Origin: Mycobacterium colombiense CECT 3035
GTDB lineage: Bacteria > Actinomycetota > Actinomycetes > Mycobacteriales > Mycobacteriaceae
Length of the DNA: 64,000 nt
Direction: 5' to 3'
Assembly (NCBI RefSeq): GCF_002105755.1
Contig: NZ_CP020821.1
Location: forward strand, 3,968,001-4,032,000
The position numbers and the translations under genes were made by a program. Position 1 is the stretch's first letter. The number at the start of each line of letters is the position of its first letter. Positions 15,103 through 26,539 of this stretch are shown here, in pieces. A model generated the notes under the pieces. It did no database searches and was not told the origin of the DNA. It saw nothing but the letters and a program-made list of their open reading frames with translations.

Positions 15103-16767
15103 TTACTTGGCGCCTGACGCCGACAACTCCTCGACCAGGCTCAGGTGCACGTTACGACGGTTGGCCTTCGATGACTTCCTCTCGGTGTCAACGGATTCCA
15201 CGAGGCCGGTGGTGGCCAGGGCGTCAACTTCATGCGCGTCGACGGTGTCACGAACGTGGACCTGCCCGCCGGTGGCGCAGTGCCGGCGCTGCCAGTCGCT
15301 GATCGCCTGGTGGGCCGCATGATCGAGATAATTCGTGAGCAGGTGGATGGTGACCGACGTGCGTTCGGGCACCGAGGCCAGGACTCCGGTCAGGCGTGGC
15401 AACGCCAGGAAGGTGCACGCGCCCTCGACGACGACGTGCCATCCGTCACCGACGGGTTCGGCCTCGATCCTGGCTCGCACCACCCGCCATCCGGTCACGG
15501 CGACGGCCAGCGCCAGGCCGATCATCACGCCGTGCAGCAGGTTGAGGAAGACGACACAGACCACCGTCACCAGGTAGACGGCGAGATCACCGTTGCGCAA
15601 AGCCGTTTCGATGTGTGCGGGCTTCAGCAGCTCGATGCCGATGACGATGAGCAGGCCGGCAAGCGCCGCGGTGGGGATCTTTTCGACGAGTCCCGCGAAC
15701 GGTACGGCGAACAGCAGTACCCAGAAGCCGTGCATGATCGTCGAGGCGCGCGTCTTGGCGCCGGCGTTCACGTTGGCGGCGCTGCGCACGATCACACCCG
15801 CGATGGGAAGCCCGCCGATGGCGCCCGACGCGATGTTCGCCGCGCCCTGCCCGATCAGCTCGCGGTTGAAATCGGTCCGCGCGCCGGTGTGCATGCGATC
15901 GATCGATACCGCCGTAAGCAGGCTCTGCACGCTGGTGATCAAGGTGACGGTGATGACGGCGACGACGACGGCTCCCCAATTCCCGTGCGGCACGGACGGC
16001 AGGCGCAGCGCATCCAGCACCGAGCCGTCCAGCACGATGCGGGACACGTTGAACGGGAACATGACTGAAATAGCCGTGACGGCCACTATCGCGACGAGGG
16101 GGCCGGGGACCTTGGCGATCCGGGCCGGAACCCAGCGCCAGGCAACCAGAATGGCGATCACGAGCAGGCCCAAGACGAGTCCCGGCCGGTGCGCACCCAT
16201 GATCTGGGCGGGCAGTCCGGTGACGTTGCTCCAGGCCGAGCTCTTCGACGCGCCACCCAGCAGCACATGCACCTGTTGCAGCGCAATCGTGATGCCGATG
16301 CCGGCCAGCATCGCGTGCACCACCACCGGCGATATCGCCAAGGCGGCGCGGGCAATCCGGCTGAACCCCAACAAGACTTGCAGGATCCCCGCGATCACCG
16401 TGATGAAACAGGTGATGGCCCAGCCAAACTGGGAGACCAGCTCGGCGACGACAACGGTCAGCCCGGCCGCGGGGCCGCTGACCTGTAACGGTGATCCGCC
16501 GATCCATCCGCCGATCACTCCCCCGACGATCGCTGCGATCAGGCCGGCGAGAACCGGCGCGTCCGACGCGATCGCGATGCCGAGCGACAACGGCAGCGCC
16601 ACCAAGAACACCACCAACGAGGCGGGCAGGTCGTGTTGGAGGACCTCACGAACCTTGTCGCGTGGCGACGGCGCTCCCTCCTCCATGCCCTGCGGTTCTG
16701 GCTGTTTCGCGTGTTGCACTGGCCCTCCCCTGAAATGGTCATCGGCGGTGGGCTTTTCGATCTCCAC
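15103..16767 (-). CDS. SulP-family inorganic anion transporter
   Basis: A 554-residue carrier with about 12 hydrophobic segments between residues 45 and 430, followed by a C-terminal STAS-like domain (residues about 440-530). Family signatures are LPASLVVFLVALPLSLGIA, the GSPLQVSGPAAGLTVVVAEL half-site and GGLPIAGVIVRSAANVNAG. SulP proteins import sulfate, bicarbonate or related anions; the prokaryotic branch with this N-terminus includes both SulP and BicA-like bicarbonate carriers. No carbonic anhydrase is fused or adjacent. Substrate is therefore open. It converges with the F420-type oxidoreductase gene with a 13-base gap. Confidence 0.88.
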   Translation of the reverse strand: MEIEKPTADDHFRGGPVQHAKQPEPQGMEEGAPSPRDKVREVLQHDLPASLVVFLVALPLSLGIAIASDAPVLAGLIAAIVGGVIGGWIGGSPLQVSGPAAGLTVVVAELVSQFGWAITCFITVIAGILQVLLGFSRIARAALAISPVVVHAMLAGIGITIALQQVHVLLGGASKSSAWSNVTGLPAQIMGAHRPGLVLGLLVIAILVAWRWVPARIAKVPGPLVAIVAVTAISVMFPFNVSRIVLDGSVLDALRLPSVPHGNWGAVVVAVITVTLITSVQSLLTAVSIDRMHTGARTDFNRELIGQGAANIASGAIGGLPIAGVIVRSAANVNAGAKTRASTIMHGFWVLLFAVPFAGLVEKIPTAALAGLLIVIGIELLKPAHIETALRNGDLAVYLVTVVCVVFLNLLHGVMIGLALAVAVTGWRVVRARIEAEPVGDGWHVVVEGACTFLALPRLTGVLASVPERTSVTIHLLTNYLDHAAHQAISDWQRRHCATGGQVHVRDTVDAHEVDALATTGLVESVDTERKSSKANRRNVHLSLVEELSASGAK

Positions 16768-16974
16768 CCGGCCACGGCTGGCGATAATACGTAAAGCCGT
16801 GCAGCGCAGGCGATTACAAATACCTGAACGACGTTGTTCGGCGGAACATGCCTGGCCTATGCGTTCGAAGGTAAGTGGGCCGCAGACGGAGGGTCAACCG
16901 GACTAGCCGAGTGCATATCGAATGCAAATTTTTTTCGGCACCCGGTGCCAGCGGGCTGCCGGGGCCGGAAGCGA

Positions 16975-17397
16975 CTACTCCAGGACGAAGACGGGGATCT
17001 GCCGCGCCGTCTTTGCCTTGTATTCCGCGTATGGGGGAAACGCCTCAACGGCGCGTTGCCACCACTCCTCGCGCTCGGCTCCCTCGAGCTCGCGAGCCGT
17101 CAACCGGACAGCCTTGTCGCCGTCTTGCAGCGTCACCGCGGGATTCGCCTTGAGGTTGTAATACCAGACCGGATGCTCCGGGGCGCCGCCGTGTGACGCG
17201 ACAATGACGTAGCGGCCATCCTTCTCGACGCGCATCAACGGGACGTAGCGCTGCTTGCCGGACTTCGCCCCGGTGACGGTCAGCAGAACGATCGGCCGAT
17301 CGAAGACCTCGACTCCGTCGGTCGTGCCCCGACTCAATATCTGCTCGGTCTGGTCGCGCACCCAACCCCGCGGGCTCAATTCGATTTCGTCAGCCAT
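16975..17397 (-). CDS. deazaflavin-dependent nitroreductase (Ddn) family protein
   Basis: A 140-residue split beta-barrel protein. Visible family motifs are IVLLTVTGAKSGKQRYVPLM, the F420 phosphate-binding region around VASHGGAPEHPVWYYNLKAN and the end EAFPPYAEYKAKTARQIPVF. These match the actinobacterial Ddn/FDOR family, whose members use F420H2 to reduce quinones or nitro compounds. Start is ATG 17397. It diverges from a methyltransferase gene, 117 bases away. Confidence 0.85.
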   Translation of the reverse strand: MADEIELSPRGWVRDQTEQILSRGTTDGVEVFDRPIVLLTVTGAKSGKQRYVPLMRVEKDGRYVIVASHGGAPEHPVWYYNLKANPAVTLQDGDKAVRLTARELEGAEREEWWQRAVEAFPPYAEYKAKTARQIPVFVLE

Positions 17398-17514
17398 ACC
17401 TACAGCGAACACCCGCGGCCTACCGCCGCATTCCCCGGGTCCCGCCTGCCCAGGAGTACAGTTGGGTAGTCGATTAAATAAGCTAACTAAATGCGCGCAG
17501 GTCGCGGAGGGGAG

Positions 17515-18420
17515 ATGGGCGTGGCCCGCACCGAGAACGACACATGGGATCTGGCTTCCAGCGTCGGGGCCACGGCGACGGCCGTCGCCGCACAGCGGGC
17601 GATCGCGTCCCAAGGCCCCGACGCCTTGCTGAACGACCCCTGGGCCGATCCGCTCGTCCGCGCGGTGGGCAGCGAGGTCTTCATCAAGCTGCTTGACAAC
17701 AAGCTTGACCGCAGCGACGATCCGCTGCTGAACCGCCAGGCCGTGAACGAGCAGATCACCGTGCGCACCCGGTTCTTCGACGACTTCTTCGTGCGGGCAA
17801 CCGAATCGGGTATCCGCCAGGCCGTCATTCTGGCGTCCGGCCTCGACACCAGGGCCTACCGGCTGCCCTGGCCGGCGGGCACGGTCGTGTACGAGATCGA
17901 CCAACCCGAAGTGATCGCATTCAAGACGCGAACCCTGGCCGATCTGGGTGCCACGCCCGCCGCGGAGCGCCGCATCGTGCCGGTCGACCTGCGCGACGAC
18001 TGGCCGTCGGCCCTCGCGGCGGCCGGGTTCGACGCCCGCAAGCCGACCGCGTGGAGCGCCGAGGGGCTATTGGTCTACCTGCCGCCCGACGCGCAGGACC
18101 GGTTGTTCGACAACATCGTCGCCGTTTCGGCGCCGGGTAGCCGGATCGCCACCGAGCACATGGACCTGCGCGACATCCCCTCCGATTGGGCGCAGAAGCT
18201 CACCGAGCGGTCTCAACGCATCGGCTCCAACATCAACCTGGCCGAGTTGTTCTACACCGGCGAGCGCAACGCCGCCGCCGAATACCTGGCCGAACGCGGT
18301 TGGCGGGTTGACATACGGACAACAGAGCAGGCCTTCGCCGCGCAGGGATTCGCGGTCCCCAAAGACGAGCTGGCCTCGTTCGGCGAAGCGTCGGGCTACC
18401 TGACCGCGACCCTCAAGTAG
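17515..18420 (+). CDS. SAM-dependent methyltransferase, mycobacterial TIGR00027 (Rv0145-like) family
   Basis: A putative S-adenosylmethionine-dependent methyltransferase of about 301 residues. Family features are [21 protein letters not shown] at the N-terminus, [14 protein letters not shown], motif I as [27 protein letters not shown] (the acidic residue that binds the ribose) and [15 protein letters not shown]. This family is greatly expanded in mycobacteria, and its substrates are mostly unknown; polyketide or lipid O-methylation is suspected. A strong GGAGGGGAG lies at 17507-17514. ATG 17515 and GTG 17521 are both possible starts; the GTG has the better spacing. Confidence 0.85.
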   Translation: MGVARTENDTWDLASSVGATATAVAAQRAIASQGPDALLNDPWADPLVRAVGSEVFIKLLDNKLDRSDDPLLNRQAVNEQITVRTRFFDDFFVRATESGIRQAVILASGLDTRAYRLPWPAGTVVYEIDQPEVIAFKTRTLADLGATPAAERRIVPVDLRDDWPSALAAAGFDARKPTAWSAEGLLVYLPPDAQDRLFDNIVAVSAPGSRIATEHMDLRDIPSDWAQKLTERSQRIGSNINLAELFYTGERNAAAEYLAERGWRVDIRTTEQAFAAQGFAVPKDELASFGEASGYLTATLK

Positions 18421-18450
18421 GAGCAACCCCTCACCCCAGGCCGGGGTTAG

Positions 18451-19248
<798 letters not shown>

Positions 19249-19268
19249 CCGCACACGGAGGGCGCGGC

Positions 19269-20977
<1,709 letters not shown>

Positions 20978-20979
20978 CG

Positions 20980-21285
20980 TCAGCCGGCGCCCAGGTAAGT
21001 CGACGCGCCCGCCGCATCGCCGGCGACGTAGTTGACGCCGGCCAGACTCACCCCCAACCCGGCCCGCCCCAACACTTCAACACCCTTGGCCGCCGCGGCC
21101 GAATGCTGGCTGCCACGCTCACTGAACACCGCGGCGGCCACCAGGGATACGGGGTCGGCCGCCGGTGGAACCACCACCGAGACCACCGGGGCCGCGGCCG
21201 CATGCACGGCCGCCAGTTGAGCGGTGATAGCGTCGACCGCCGCGCTCGTTGCGGCCAGACCCTCGGGAAGTACTCGCAACGTCAT
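20980..21285 (-). CDS. PE family protein
   Basis: A 101-residue PE protein with no long C-terminal extension. It has the family start [24 protein letters not shown] and the helical [21 protein letters not shown] segment carrying the conserved Pro-rich turn. PE proteins form helical heterodimers with PPE partners and are exported by ESX systems. The stop lies two bases before the PPE start, so the pair is cotranscribed. Its ATG overlaps the stop of the upstream membrane-protein gene by four bases (ATGA). A clear YxxxD/E secretion motif is expected near the C-terminus; [10 protein letters not shown] fits that pattern. Confidence 0.9.
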   Translation of the reverse strand: MTLRVLPEGLAATSAAVDAITAQLAAVHAAAAPVVSVVVPPAADPVSLVAAAVFSERGSQHSAAAAKGVEVLGRAGLGVSLAGVNYVAGDAAGASTYLGAG

Positions 21286-21863
21286 ACCGGCCGCTCCTTA
21301 TATCGGCTTCCGTCAAAAAATGCGCCGGCCCGCACCGACGGCGGACGACCCAGACCAAGCGCCACCACCCAGGCGAGCAGGCCGGCCACAAACCCAAAAA
21401 CCAGGTGCCAGCCGGCCCGCTCGAGCATCCCGTTCGATGCCCAGGCTGACAGGTTGGCTCCCGAGTGCCCCGAAAAGACCGAACTAGCCAGCGCGACAAG
21501 GTGAATGGGCGCGCTCGCGACCGCGAGCAACCACCGGCGCACCCGCACCACGGGAAGGGAAGCCAGGGCATACAGCAACGCGGCGGCGGCCACATATCGA
21601 CTGCTCCACAACGGATCGCTCAACCCGTGCATCGGCAACGCTGCGATCGATGACGCCGCACCGACCGCGAGCACCGTCTCGCGCCGTGCCGTCACCAGCG
21701 CAACCGCCACCAGCATGGTCAGCCAGACCAACCCACGGTGTCCCGGCAGAGCCAGCGGAATCCGGACGTCGGTGGAGGCGATGATGATGCCGACCGCGAG
21801 CAGTGGGAACGCCACCTCCCGGACGGCAGTGAGCCCGGCCGCCGGTCGTTGCATCACGGTCAT
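21282..21863 (-). CDS. multi-pass membrane protein of the PE/PPE operon
   Basis: A 193-residue protein with five or six hydrophobic segments (for example FPLLAVGIIIAS, LVWLTMLVAVALV, YVAAAALLYALASLP, LVFGFVAGLLAWVVAL). No known domain is recognised. It is the first gene of a three-gene unit with PE and PPE (ATGA overlap with PE), so a role in assembly or membrane handling of that pair is possible, but nothing in the sequence proves it. Confidence 0.7.
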   Translation of the reverse strand: MTVMQRPAAGLTAVREVAFPLLAVGIIIASTDVRIPLALPGHRGLVWLTMLVAVALVTARRETVLAVGAASSIAALPMHGLSDPLWSSRYVAAAALLYALASLPVVRVRRWLLAVASAPIHLVALASSVFSGHSGANLSAWASNGMLERAGWHLVFGFVAGLLAWVVALGLGRPPSVRAGAFFDGSRYKERPV

Positions 21864-21934
21864 GCGGGGATCATAAATCGCCAGGACCTACACTTATCCT
21901 TATTTACGGCGTATTCACAGGATGGGATCCGTAA

Positions 21935-22360
21935 ATGCGCAGAAATAAGCGTCTGGCTCGGGCGATTGCGGTCCTGGTCGTGAGCACCGGGCTCGTCGCG
22001 TGCGGCGGGTCGGAGACCGGGCTGCAACTCGTCGTGCAGGAGAACCACCAAGTGCTGCAACGATTCACCATCTCGCAGCTTCGGCAGCTCCCTCAGGTGG
22101 AGATCGCCACGCCGCAATCACGCGGCGCACAGGTCCAGAAGGGACCCAGCGTGCGTTCGATCCTCAATGCCGCGGGCGCGACCGGCGTCATCGGGGTGCG
22201 GGTGGAAGGCCGCGACCCGGCCCAGACCCTGACGGCGGCCGAGCTCGATGATCGGACCATTCTCGGCTTCACCAAACGCGACACACTCAAGCTCACGGGC
22301 GCAACACTCGGCCGTGACCAGTGGGTTCGCGATGTCACCGACCTGGTGGTCAATCCATGA
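21935..22360 (+). CDS. lipoprotein with a molybdopterin-domain-like fold
   Basis: A 141-residue exported lipoprotein: a basic start (MRRNKRLARA), a hydrophobic helix and the lipobox LVAC with Cys at residue 23. The mature part (FTISQLRQLPQVEIATPQ, GPSVRSILNAAGATG, DQWVRDVTDLVV) has the layout of a shortened sulfite-oxidase-type molybdopterin-binding domain, but the Cys that ligates molybdenum is absent, so enzyme activity is unlikely. The stop overlaps the next ATG by four bases (ATGA), so it is coupled to the TiaS-like gene. The fold assignment is an inference from pattern only. Confidence 0.65.
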   Translation: MRRNKRLARAIAVLVVSTGLVACGGSETGLQLVVQENHQVLQRFTISQLRQLPQVEIATPQSRGAQVQKGPSVRSILNAAGATGVIGVRVEGRDPAQTLTAAELDDRTILGFTKRDTLKLTGATLGRDQWVRDVTDLVVNP

Positions 22361-23145
22361 CGGGCCGCACCGCGCTGGCCGATGTGGACCTCCTGATCGG
22401 CATCGACGACACCGACAACCCCTATACGCCCGGCACGGGCCGGCGAGCCCGGGCCCTGCTCCACGAGCTGCAAGCGGCGGGCCTCGGCTCCCCCGCGGGC
22501 GCCACGCGTCATCAGCTGCTCGTCGACGACCGAATCCCGTATACGTCCCATAACTCGAGCGCCTGCCTGGCCTGGCGGAGCCCCGACGGCGATCCACACG
22601 CGGTTCGAACCGGGATCATCGAACTCGCCGGGCAATTCCTCGAACGGGTATGCCCTCCCGATGCCGACCCCGGGCTGGCCGTCGTCGTTCCGGGCGAACT
22701 CGCCGGCGCCGCGCCACGACTGATCGAACTCGGGCGCAGCGCCAAGCGAGAAGTGTTGCATCCCAGCGAAGCCCGCGAACTCGCCGCGGCGCTCGGTGTG
22801 CATCTGTCCGGTCACGGAGGTACCCGCGAGGGCATGACCGGCGCGCTCGCGGCGGTCGGACTGCACCTGTCCGGCAACGACGGGCTGTTCATCACTTTGC
22901 CCGGCATCCGCAAACTGCCCGACCAGGCCACCGTGGAGACGGTTTTCGGCATGGCGCCCATCGACCTCGCTCGCGATGCCATGCACCGTCAGCCCCGCTC
23001 CGGCGAGGTGATCGAACTGGGCGACTGGGTGCGCCCGGTGCTGCTCGACGGGCTGGCCGTATTGCTCCTCGAGCCGCCGCGTCAGCAGGACAACGGGAGC
23101 AGAACATGGCGAACGGCACCCCGCGCGGTGGTCAAGCAATATTGA
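22357..23145 (+). CDS. TiaS N-terminal-like (DDTD) protein
   Basis: A 262-residue protein whose start, VDLLIGIDDTDNPYTPGTG, carries the IDDTD motif of the kinase-like domain of archaeal tRNA(Ile2) agmatinylcytidine synthase (TiaS). The segment TRHQLLVDDRIPYTSHNSSA corresponds to the TiaS block usually reading RLNPNVPWKTRGN. The C-terminal OB-fold and zinc ribbon that bind tRNA in archaea are missing, so tRNA modification is unlikely; bacteria decode AUA through TilS lysidine instead. A nucleotide-dependent kinase or ligase on another substrate is possible. Start at 22357 overlaps the lipoprotein stop. The downstream 115 bases hold no clear terminator. Confidence 0.65.
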   Translation: MTGRTALADVDLLIGIDDTDNPYTPGTGRRARALLHELQAAGLGSPAGATRHQLLVDDRIPYTSHNSSACLAWRSPDGDPHAVRTGIIELAGQFLERVCPPDADPGLAVVVPGELAGAAPRLIELGRSAKREVLHPSEARELAAALGVHLSGHGGTREGMTGALAAVGLHLSGNDGLFITLPGIRKLPDQATVETVFGMAPIDLARDAMHRQPRSGEVIELGDWVRPVLLDGLAVLLLEPPRQQDNGSRTWRTAPRAVVKQY

Positions 23146-23260
23146 CTCCCAACGCCGCCGTGAGCAGCGCGATCGGCACCGACCGAATTCGCCGGGTTTC
23201 GCGGCCCGTCATTCGGGAGATCCTGACTTGAGGCAGTGCAGACGTTCAGAGGAGATCTCG

Positions 23261-23428
23261 GTGGATCAGCAAGTCAACTCCGACCCGCCCGCTAGGCCCG
23301 AGGACGCGCGGCGGGCAACCGAGGAACAGCGCAAGCTGCAGGAACAACTCGATCACCAGGGCGAAGATCCAGACGGCCCGGGATTGCACCAATCTCGGCA
23401 CGACCTTCCCGACGAGAGCACCCGGTAG
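23261..23428 (+). CDS. small hydrophilic protein of unknown function
   Basis: A 55-residue, highly charged, probably disordered or coiled protein (ARRATEEQRKLQEQLDHQGED). GTG 23261 is preceded by GAGGAG at a workable distance. No homologue is recognised. It follows the TiaS-like gene by 115 bases on the same strand. Coding status is uncertain. Confidence 0.4.
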   Translation: MDQQVNSDPPARPEDARRATEEQRKLQEQLDHQGEDPDGPGLHQSRHDLPDESTR

Positions 23429-23483
23429 TCGGCGAAAGCCGGTTATTCGCACGGCGTTTGGTCCCGTTTAGCCGCCGTCGGAC

Positions 23484-23831
23484 TCAGGATGGGGATTGCG
23501 CCGCGGATTTCGACGGCGCCGGGCGCCGGTGGTCATGGGCGAGTACCGCTGCCGCCTCCCAGGTCAGCGCCATCCCGCCCAGGACCGCGGTCGGGATGGC
23601 CCACAGCCGTCGCACCATCAGCGCGCTACCACATTGGTCAATGTAGTTGGAACCCGGCGGGCCGACGGCGCTTGACGCCTGGTCCAGCTCCGTCGTAAAG
23701 CCGTTGCCGCACTTGACTTGCCAGCCGAACTGATCGTATGCGTCGATGAATACCGGGAGGTACAGCGCGAAGAGCCCCCCGGCCAAGAACACCACGGCAG
23801 CGAACACGATCAGCGGCCCGCGGTTGACCAT
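23484..23831 (-). CDS. small membrane protein with two conserved cysteines outside
   Basis: A 115-residue protein with an N-terminal transmembrane helix (LIVFAAVVFLAGGLFALYLPVF), an external loop containing VKCGNGF and YIDQCGSAL, and a second helix near residue 75 (LWAIPTAVLGGMALTWEAAAVL). The two Cys residues in the loop may form a disulfide. It is followed at ten bases' distance by another small membrane protein on the same strand, upstream of it, so they are probably cotranscribed. Function unknown. Confidence 0.65.
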   Translation of the reverse strand: MVNRGPLIVFAAVVFLAGGLFALYLPVFIDAYDQFGWQVKCGNGFTTELDQASSAVGPPGSNYIDQCGSALMVRRLWAIPTAVLGGMALTWEAAAVLAHDHRRPAPSKSAAQSPS

Positions 23832-23840
23832 GCGAGGCCC

Positions 23841-24071
23841 CTAGGTCATGCACACGTTGGCGAAAAGCAGCACCGGCCACGACACGATCGAGCCGAGGAA
23901 GGACACCACCAGATCGGCGCCGTGCATGTCGTGCAGATGCTGGGTGTGGGTGCTCGACCAGATCACGCCGACGATCAGGTAGGGGGTCCCCAGCAGGATC
24001 GCCAGGCCCAGCAGTTCGGCAACGGTCAACTGATACTCCAGGAGTGTGCGAATCCTGGCGAGCATGGGCAT
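23841..24071 (-). CDS. small two-helix membrane protein
   Basis: A 76-residue protein with two transmembrane segments (AELLGLAILLGTPYLIVGVIW and LVVSFLGSIVSWPVLLFANV) joined by a His-rich loop (SSTHTQHLHDMHGAD). It lies ten bases upstream of the preceding small membrane-protein gene in the same direction. The His-rich loop could bind metal, but this is only a suggestion. Function unknown. Confidence 0.6.
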   Translation of the reverse strand: MPMLARIRTLLEYQLTVAELLGLAILLGTPYLIVGVIWSSTHTQHLHDMHGADLVVSFLGSIVSWPVLLFANVCMT

Positions 24072-24350
24072 GCCTTTCGCGCGGGCGCTGCCGGGTTCGA
24101 AGCCGGCCCACCCCGAAATGATGAGGACCCACCGCGCCCCGGCGTGCAGATCAGACGCACCTATGTTAATGCCCGTTCGCAGGATTTGGTAGTGCCGGGC
24201 ATCGATCGGCTGCGCTTGGCTACCGCGGCTGATTGCGGAGATACGGTGTCGGAACGGGACGTTCGATCGACCTGAGGCTACGGCGAGGCGAATGTCCGAC
24301 CAGCAAGTGGCGGCCCATTCTTCGGATGACGCCCGGCTCCCAACGCTCGG

Positions 24351-25622
24351 TCAGCGGCGTTGACGGCCGGTTCGAGGCGTATCGCGGGACGTTTTGGCCG
24401 GTCGTCCCAGCACCGTGACCTCCATCAGGCGGCGCACCGTCAGGCCGGCGGCCGCGCTGGTGTTGGGGTAGACCAGCCGCCCGATGTCCACCGCGAGCGC
24501 GAACGCGGCGTGGACTGCGTATCGCGCGCGGCCGAGCGTGAGGTCCGGGCTGGCCGCGACCGCGAGGCTGGCCCAGGATTCAACGGTGGAGCGCTGAATG
24601 TTGTACAGCAGCACCGCATCCGTGTCCGGCAGGTTGTGACGCTCGGTGTAATAGACGCATGCCAGTTCGGGATTGGCGAACGACCGGTTGACGTAGGCCT
24701 CGATGAGTTGCGCCAGCGCCTGTTCCGGGTCGGCGTTCGTGGCGAGGATGCTGGACAGGTCGCCGGAGAGTTGGTCGGCGGCGCGCCGGTAGTAGACCGC
24801 CAGAATGGCGGCCTTGCCCGGAAAGTACTGATAGATGCTGGCAACCGGAATGCCCACCGCCGCGGCGATGTCCTCCATCCCGGTTTCGCGATAGCCGCGC
24901 TCGTTGAACAGGCGCATCGACTCGTGCAACAGAAGCTCGTAGCTTCCGGCGGCGCTGGTCAGCGTCGACGACCGGGGCTGGTCGGGTCCGCGACCCCGCT
25001 GGCTAGGTAACTCGGCTTGCAGCACCGCGCTGGCGATATCGGCCAACGCGGCACGGATCTCGGCGTTACCCAGGCGGGACCGGTGGTCGGTGATGCTGCC
25101 GATGACACTCAGGGTGGCCGCCGACAGGATCCACCGTTGCGGCGACGTCAATTTCGGTCGCAGCCTCATCAGGGGACGCTGCAGGCGCCGGTTGATCAGT
25201 TTGATCTGTTCGGCCAGAGCGCGCTGATCGTCGCCCCGCAGGTAGCGGCCCTCCCACCGATACAGTCCGCCGGCGGTGCGGTTGACGATCGTGGTCTCGA
25301 TCAGCGCACCCGTGAGCGCTCGGAGCTGTTCCTCGGGATCGCCATCGGCGGGCAAGGCCTCCGCGAACGCGGTGGCGTCGACGAGTTGCTGCCCCAGCGC
25401 CAAGAAGACGTCACGGAACAGGTCGTATTTGCCCTGCGAGTGGCGATACAACGCGGCCGCGGAGATTCCCACCCGCGCCGCGATGTTCTCCATGCTGACC
25501 GCGTGATAGCCCAACTCGCTGAACGCATCGGTGGCGGCCCGGGCGATTTGGACCTTGCGGTCCTTCGGGCGCCGCTTCACCTGATCTGCGGACGAGCGGC
25601 TAGCCGACGGCATACAGATCAC
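24351..25622 (-). CDS. tandem TetR-family regulator (two HTH domains)
   Basis: A 423-residue fusion of two complete TetR repressors. The first HTH is at residues about 20-65 (AATDAFSELGYHAVSMENIA, SAAALYRHSQGKYDLF); the second at about 225-275 (ESMRLFNERGYRETGMEDIA, VASIYQYFPGKAAILA). Each is followed by its own helical ligand domain. Single-chain TetR dimers of this type occur in actinobacteria and can bind asymmetric operators with two ligands, as for M. tuberculosis Mce3R. It lies 120 bases downstream of the mce operon in the same direction, so it may control that operon. The start may be Met 1 or Met 4. Confidence 0.85.
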   Translation of the reverse strand: MICMPSASRSSADQVKRRPKDRKVQIARAATDAFSELGYHAVSMENIAARVGISAAALYRHSQGKYDLFRDVFLALGQQLVDATAFAEALPADGDPEEQLRALTGALIETTIVNRTAGGLYRWEGRYLRGDDQRALAEQIKLINRRLQRPLMRLRPKLTSPQRWILSAATLSVIGSITDHRSRLGNAEIRAALADIASAVLQAELPSQRGRGPDQPRSSTLTSAAGSYELLLHESMRLFNERGYRETGMEDIAAAVGIPVASIYQYFPGKAAILAVYYRRAADQLSGDLSSILATNADPEQALAQLIEAYVNRSFANPELACVYYTERHNLPDTDAVLLYNIQRSTVESWASLAVAASPDLTLGRARYAVHAAFALAVDIGRLVYPNTSAAAGLTVRRLMEVTVLGRPAKTSRDTPRTGRQRR

Positions 25623-25742
25623 CGTAGCCGCAGCGGCGGCTGTCCGGGCGATCGGTGGACCACCGGAATCGCGCGGTCGGCGAGCCGAGCGCGCACGGCG
25701 GGACGCAGCGTTGTACCCGAGGTCATCAGACGTCTATCCCCG

Positions 25743-26528
25743 TTACGCTCCGCCGAATTCCGGACGCAGCACCGAGCCGAGTGCGCTGAGCGGAATGTGC
25801 GGCTCGACGGCGCCTCCGTCCATCGACCACTGCTCGGACTGCCCGTACTGGATGGGAGAGTCGTGGCCGACCGGATAGTCCGGCATGTACAAGATCAGCT
25901 CGTCGGGCGTGAGCGCCCACGCCTTATAGCCCCCCGAGAACACCTTGTCCGGTGTCCATCGATCGACGGTGAACGGATAGGTGCCCGGATTGTGCTGCCA
26001 GGCGGCGCGGTCGAGTGCCTCTTGGATGAACGGCTCGGCCAGCGGCGGGATGGCGGTCAGCGGGTCCACCCCCGGCTTGGTGATGTCGGCCAGCTGTAAC
26101 CGCCTGCCGCCCGCCATATCGAACGTGAACGTGCGATAGGCGTTGTTGAACGCCGGGCCGTCGGCGTGGTAGTCCTCGTGGAAGGCCACGCTGAGCGCGC
26201 GCCCGTGGGAGAACACCTGATAGTTCTCCTCGCCCCAGCTGTCCTGGACCATCGAAGCGCCCTTGGCACGCCAGCTGTTCATCAGGTTGCGCAGGTACTC
26301 GCGGACCGGTGGTCCGCTGGTGGGGTTCTCGATCAGATCCCCGGGCAACGCTATCTTGATGTCGCGGACGGCTTTTCGCTCGGACAGCACCGAGGTGTGG
26401 CAGTACTGCCCGCCCCAATCTCCGCCGAGATCGCCGCAGAACGACTGCGCCGACGCCGTTGCGGCCGGTGCGCTCAACACCGCCGTCGTCACCGCTGCCA
26501 TGGCCACCGAGAGCCGGATCATCCGCAC
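25743..26528 (-). CDS. secreted RsiV/DUF3298-like protein of the mce operon
   Basis: An exported protein of about 261 residues. A signal peptide (MAAVTTAVLSAPAATASAQS) is followed by CGDLGGDWGGQYC and a domain with HEDYHADGPAFNNAYRTFTFD and PLAEPFIQEALDRA, the pattern of the RsiV/DUF3298 family that also includes MPT64-like mycobacterial antigens. The family fold is seen in the extracytoplasmic anti-sigma factor RsiV and in MPT64; no enzymatic activity is established. It is the last gene of the mce transcription unit, 11 bases after the Mce-associated gene. GTG 26528 is chosen for an AGGA nine bases upstream; ATG 26522 is the alternative. Confidence 0.75.
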   Translation of the reverse strand: MRMIRLSVAMAAVTTAVLSAPAATASAQSFCGDLGGDWGGQYCHTSVLSERKAVRDIKIALPGDLIENPTSGPPVREYLRNLMNSWRAKGASMVQDSWGEENYQVFSHGRALSVAFHEDYHADGPAFNNAYRTFTFDMAGGRRLQLADITKPGVDPLTAIPPLAEPFIQEALDRAAWQHNPGTYPFTVDRWTPDKVFSGGYKAWALTPDELILYMPDYPVGHDSPIQYGQSEQWSMDGGAVEPHIPLSALGSVLRPEFGGA

Positions 26529-26539
26529 AGTCGAACGTC

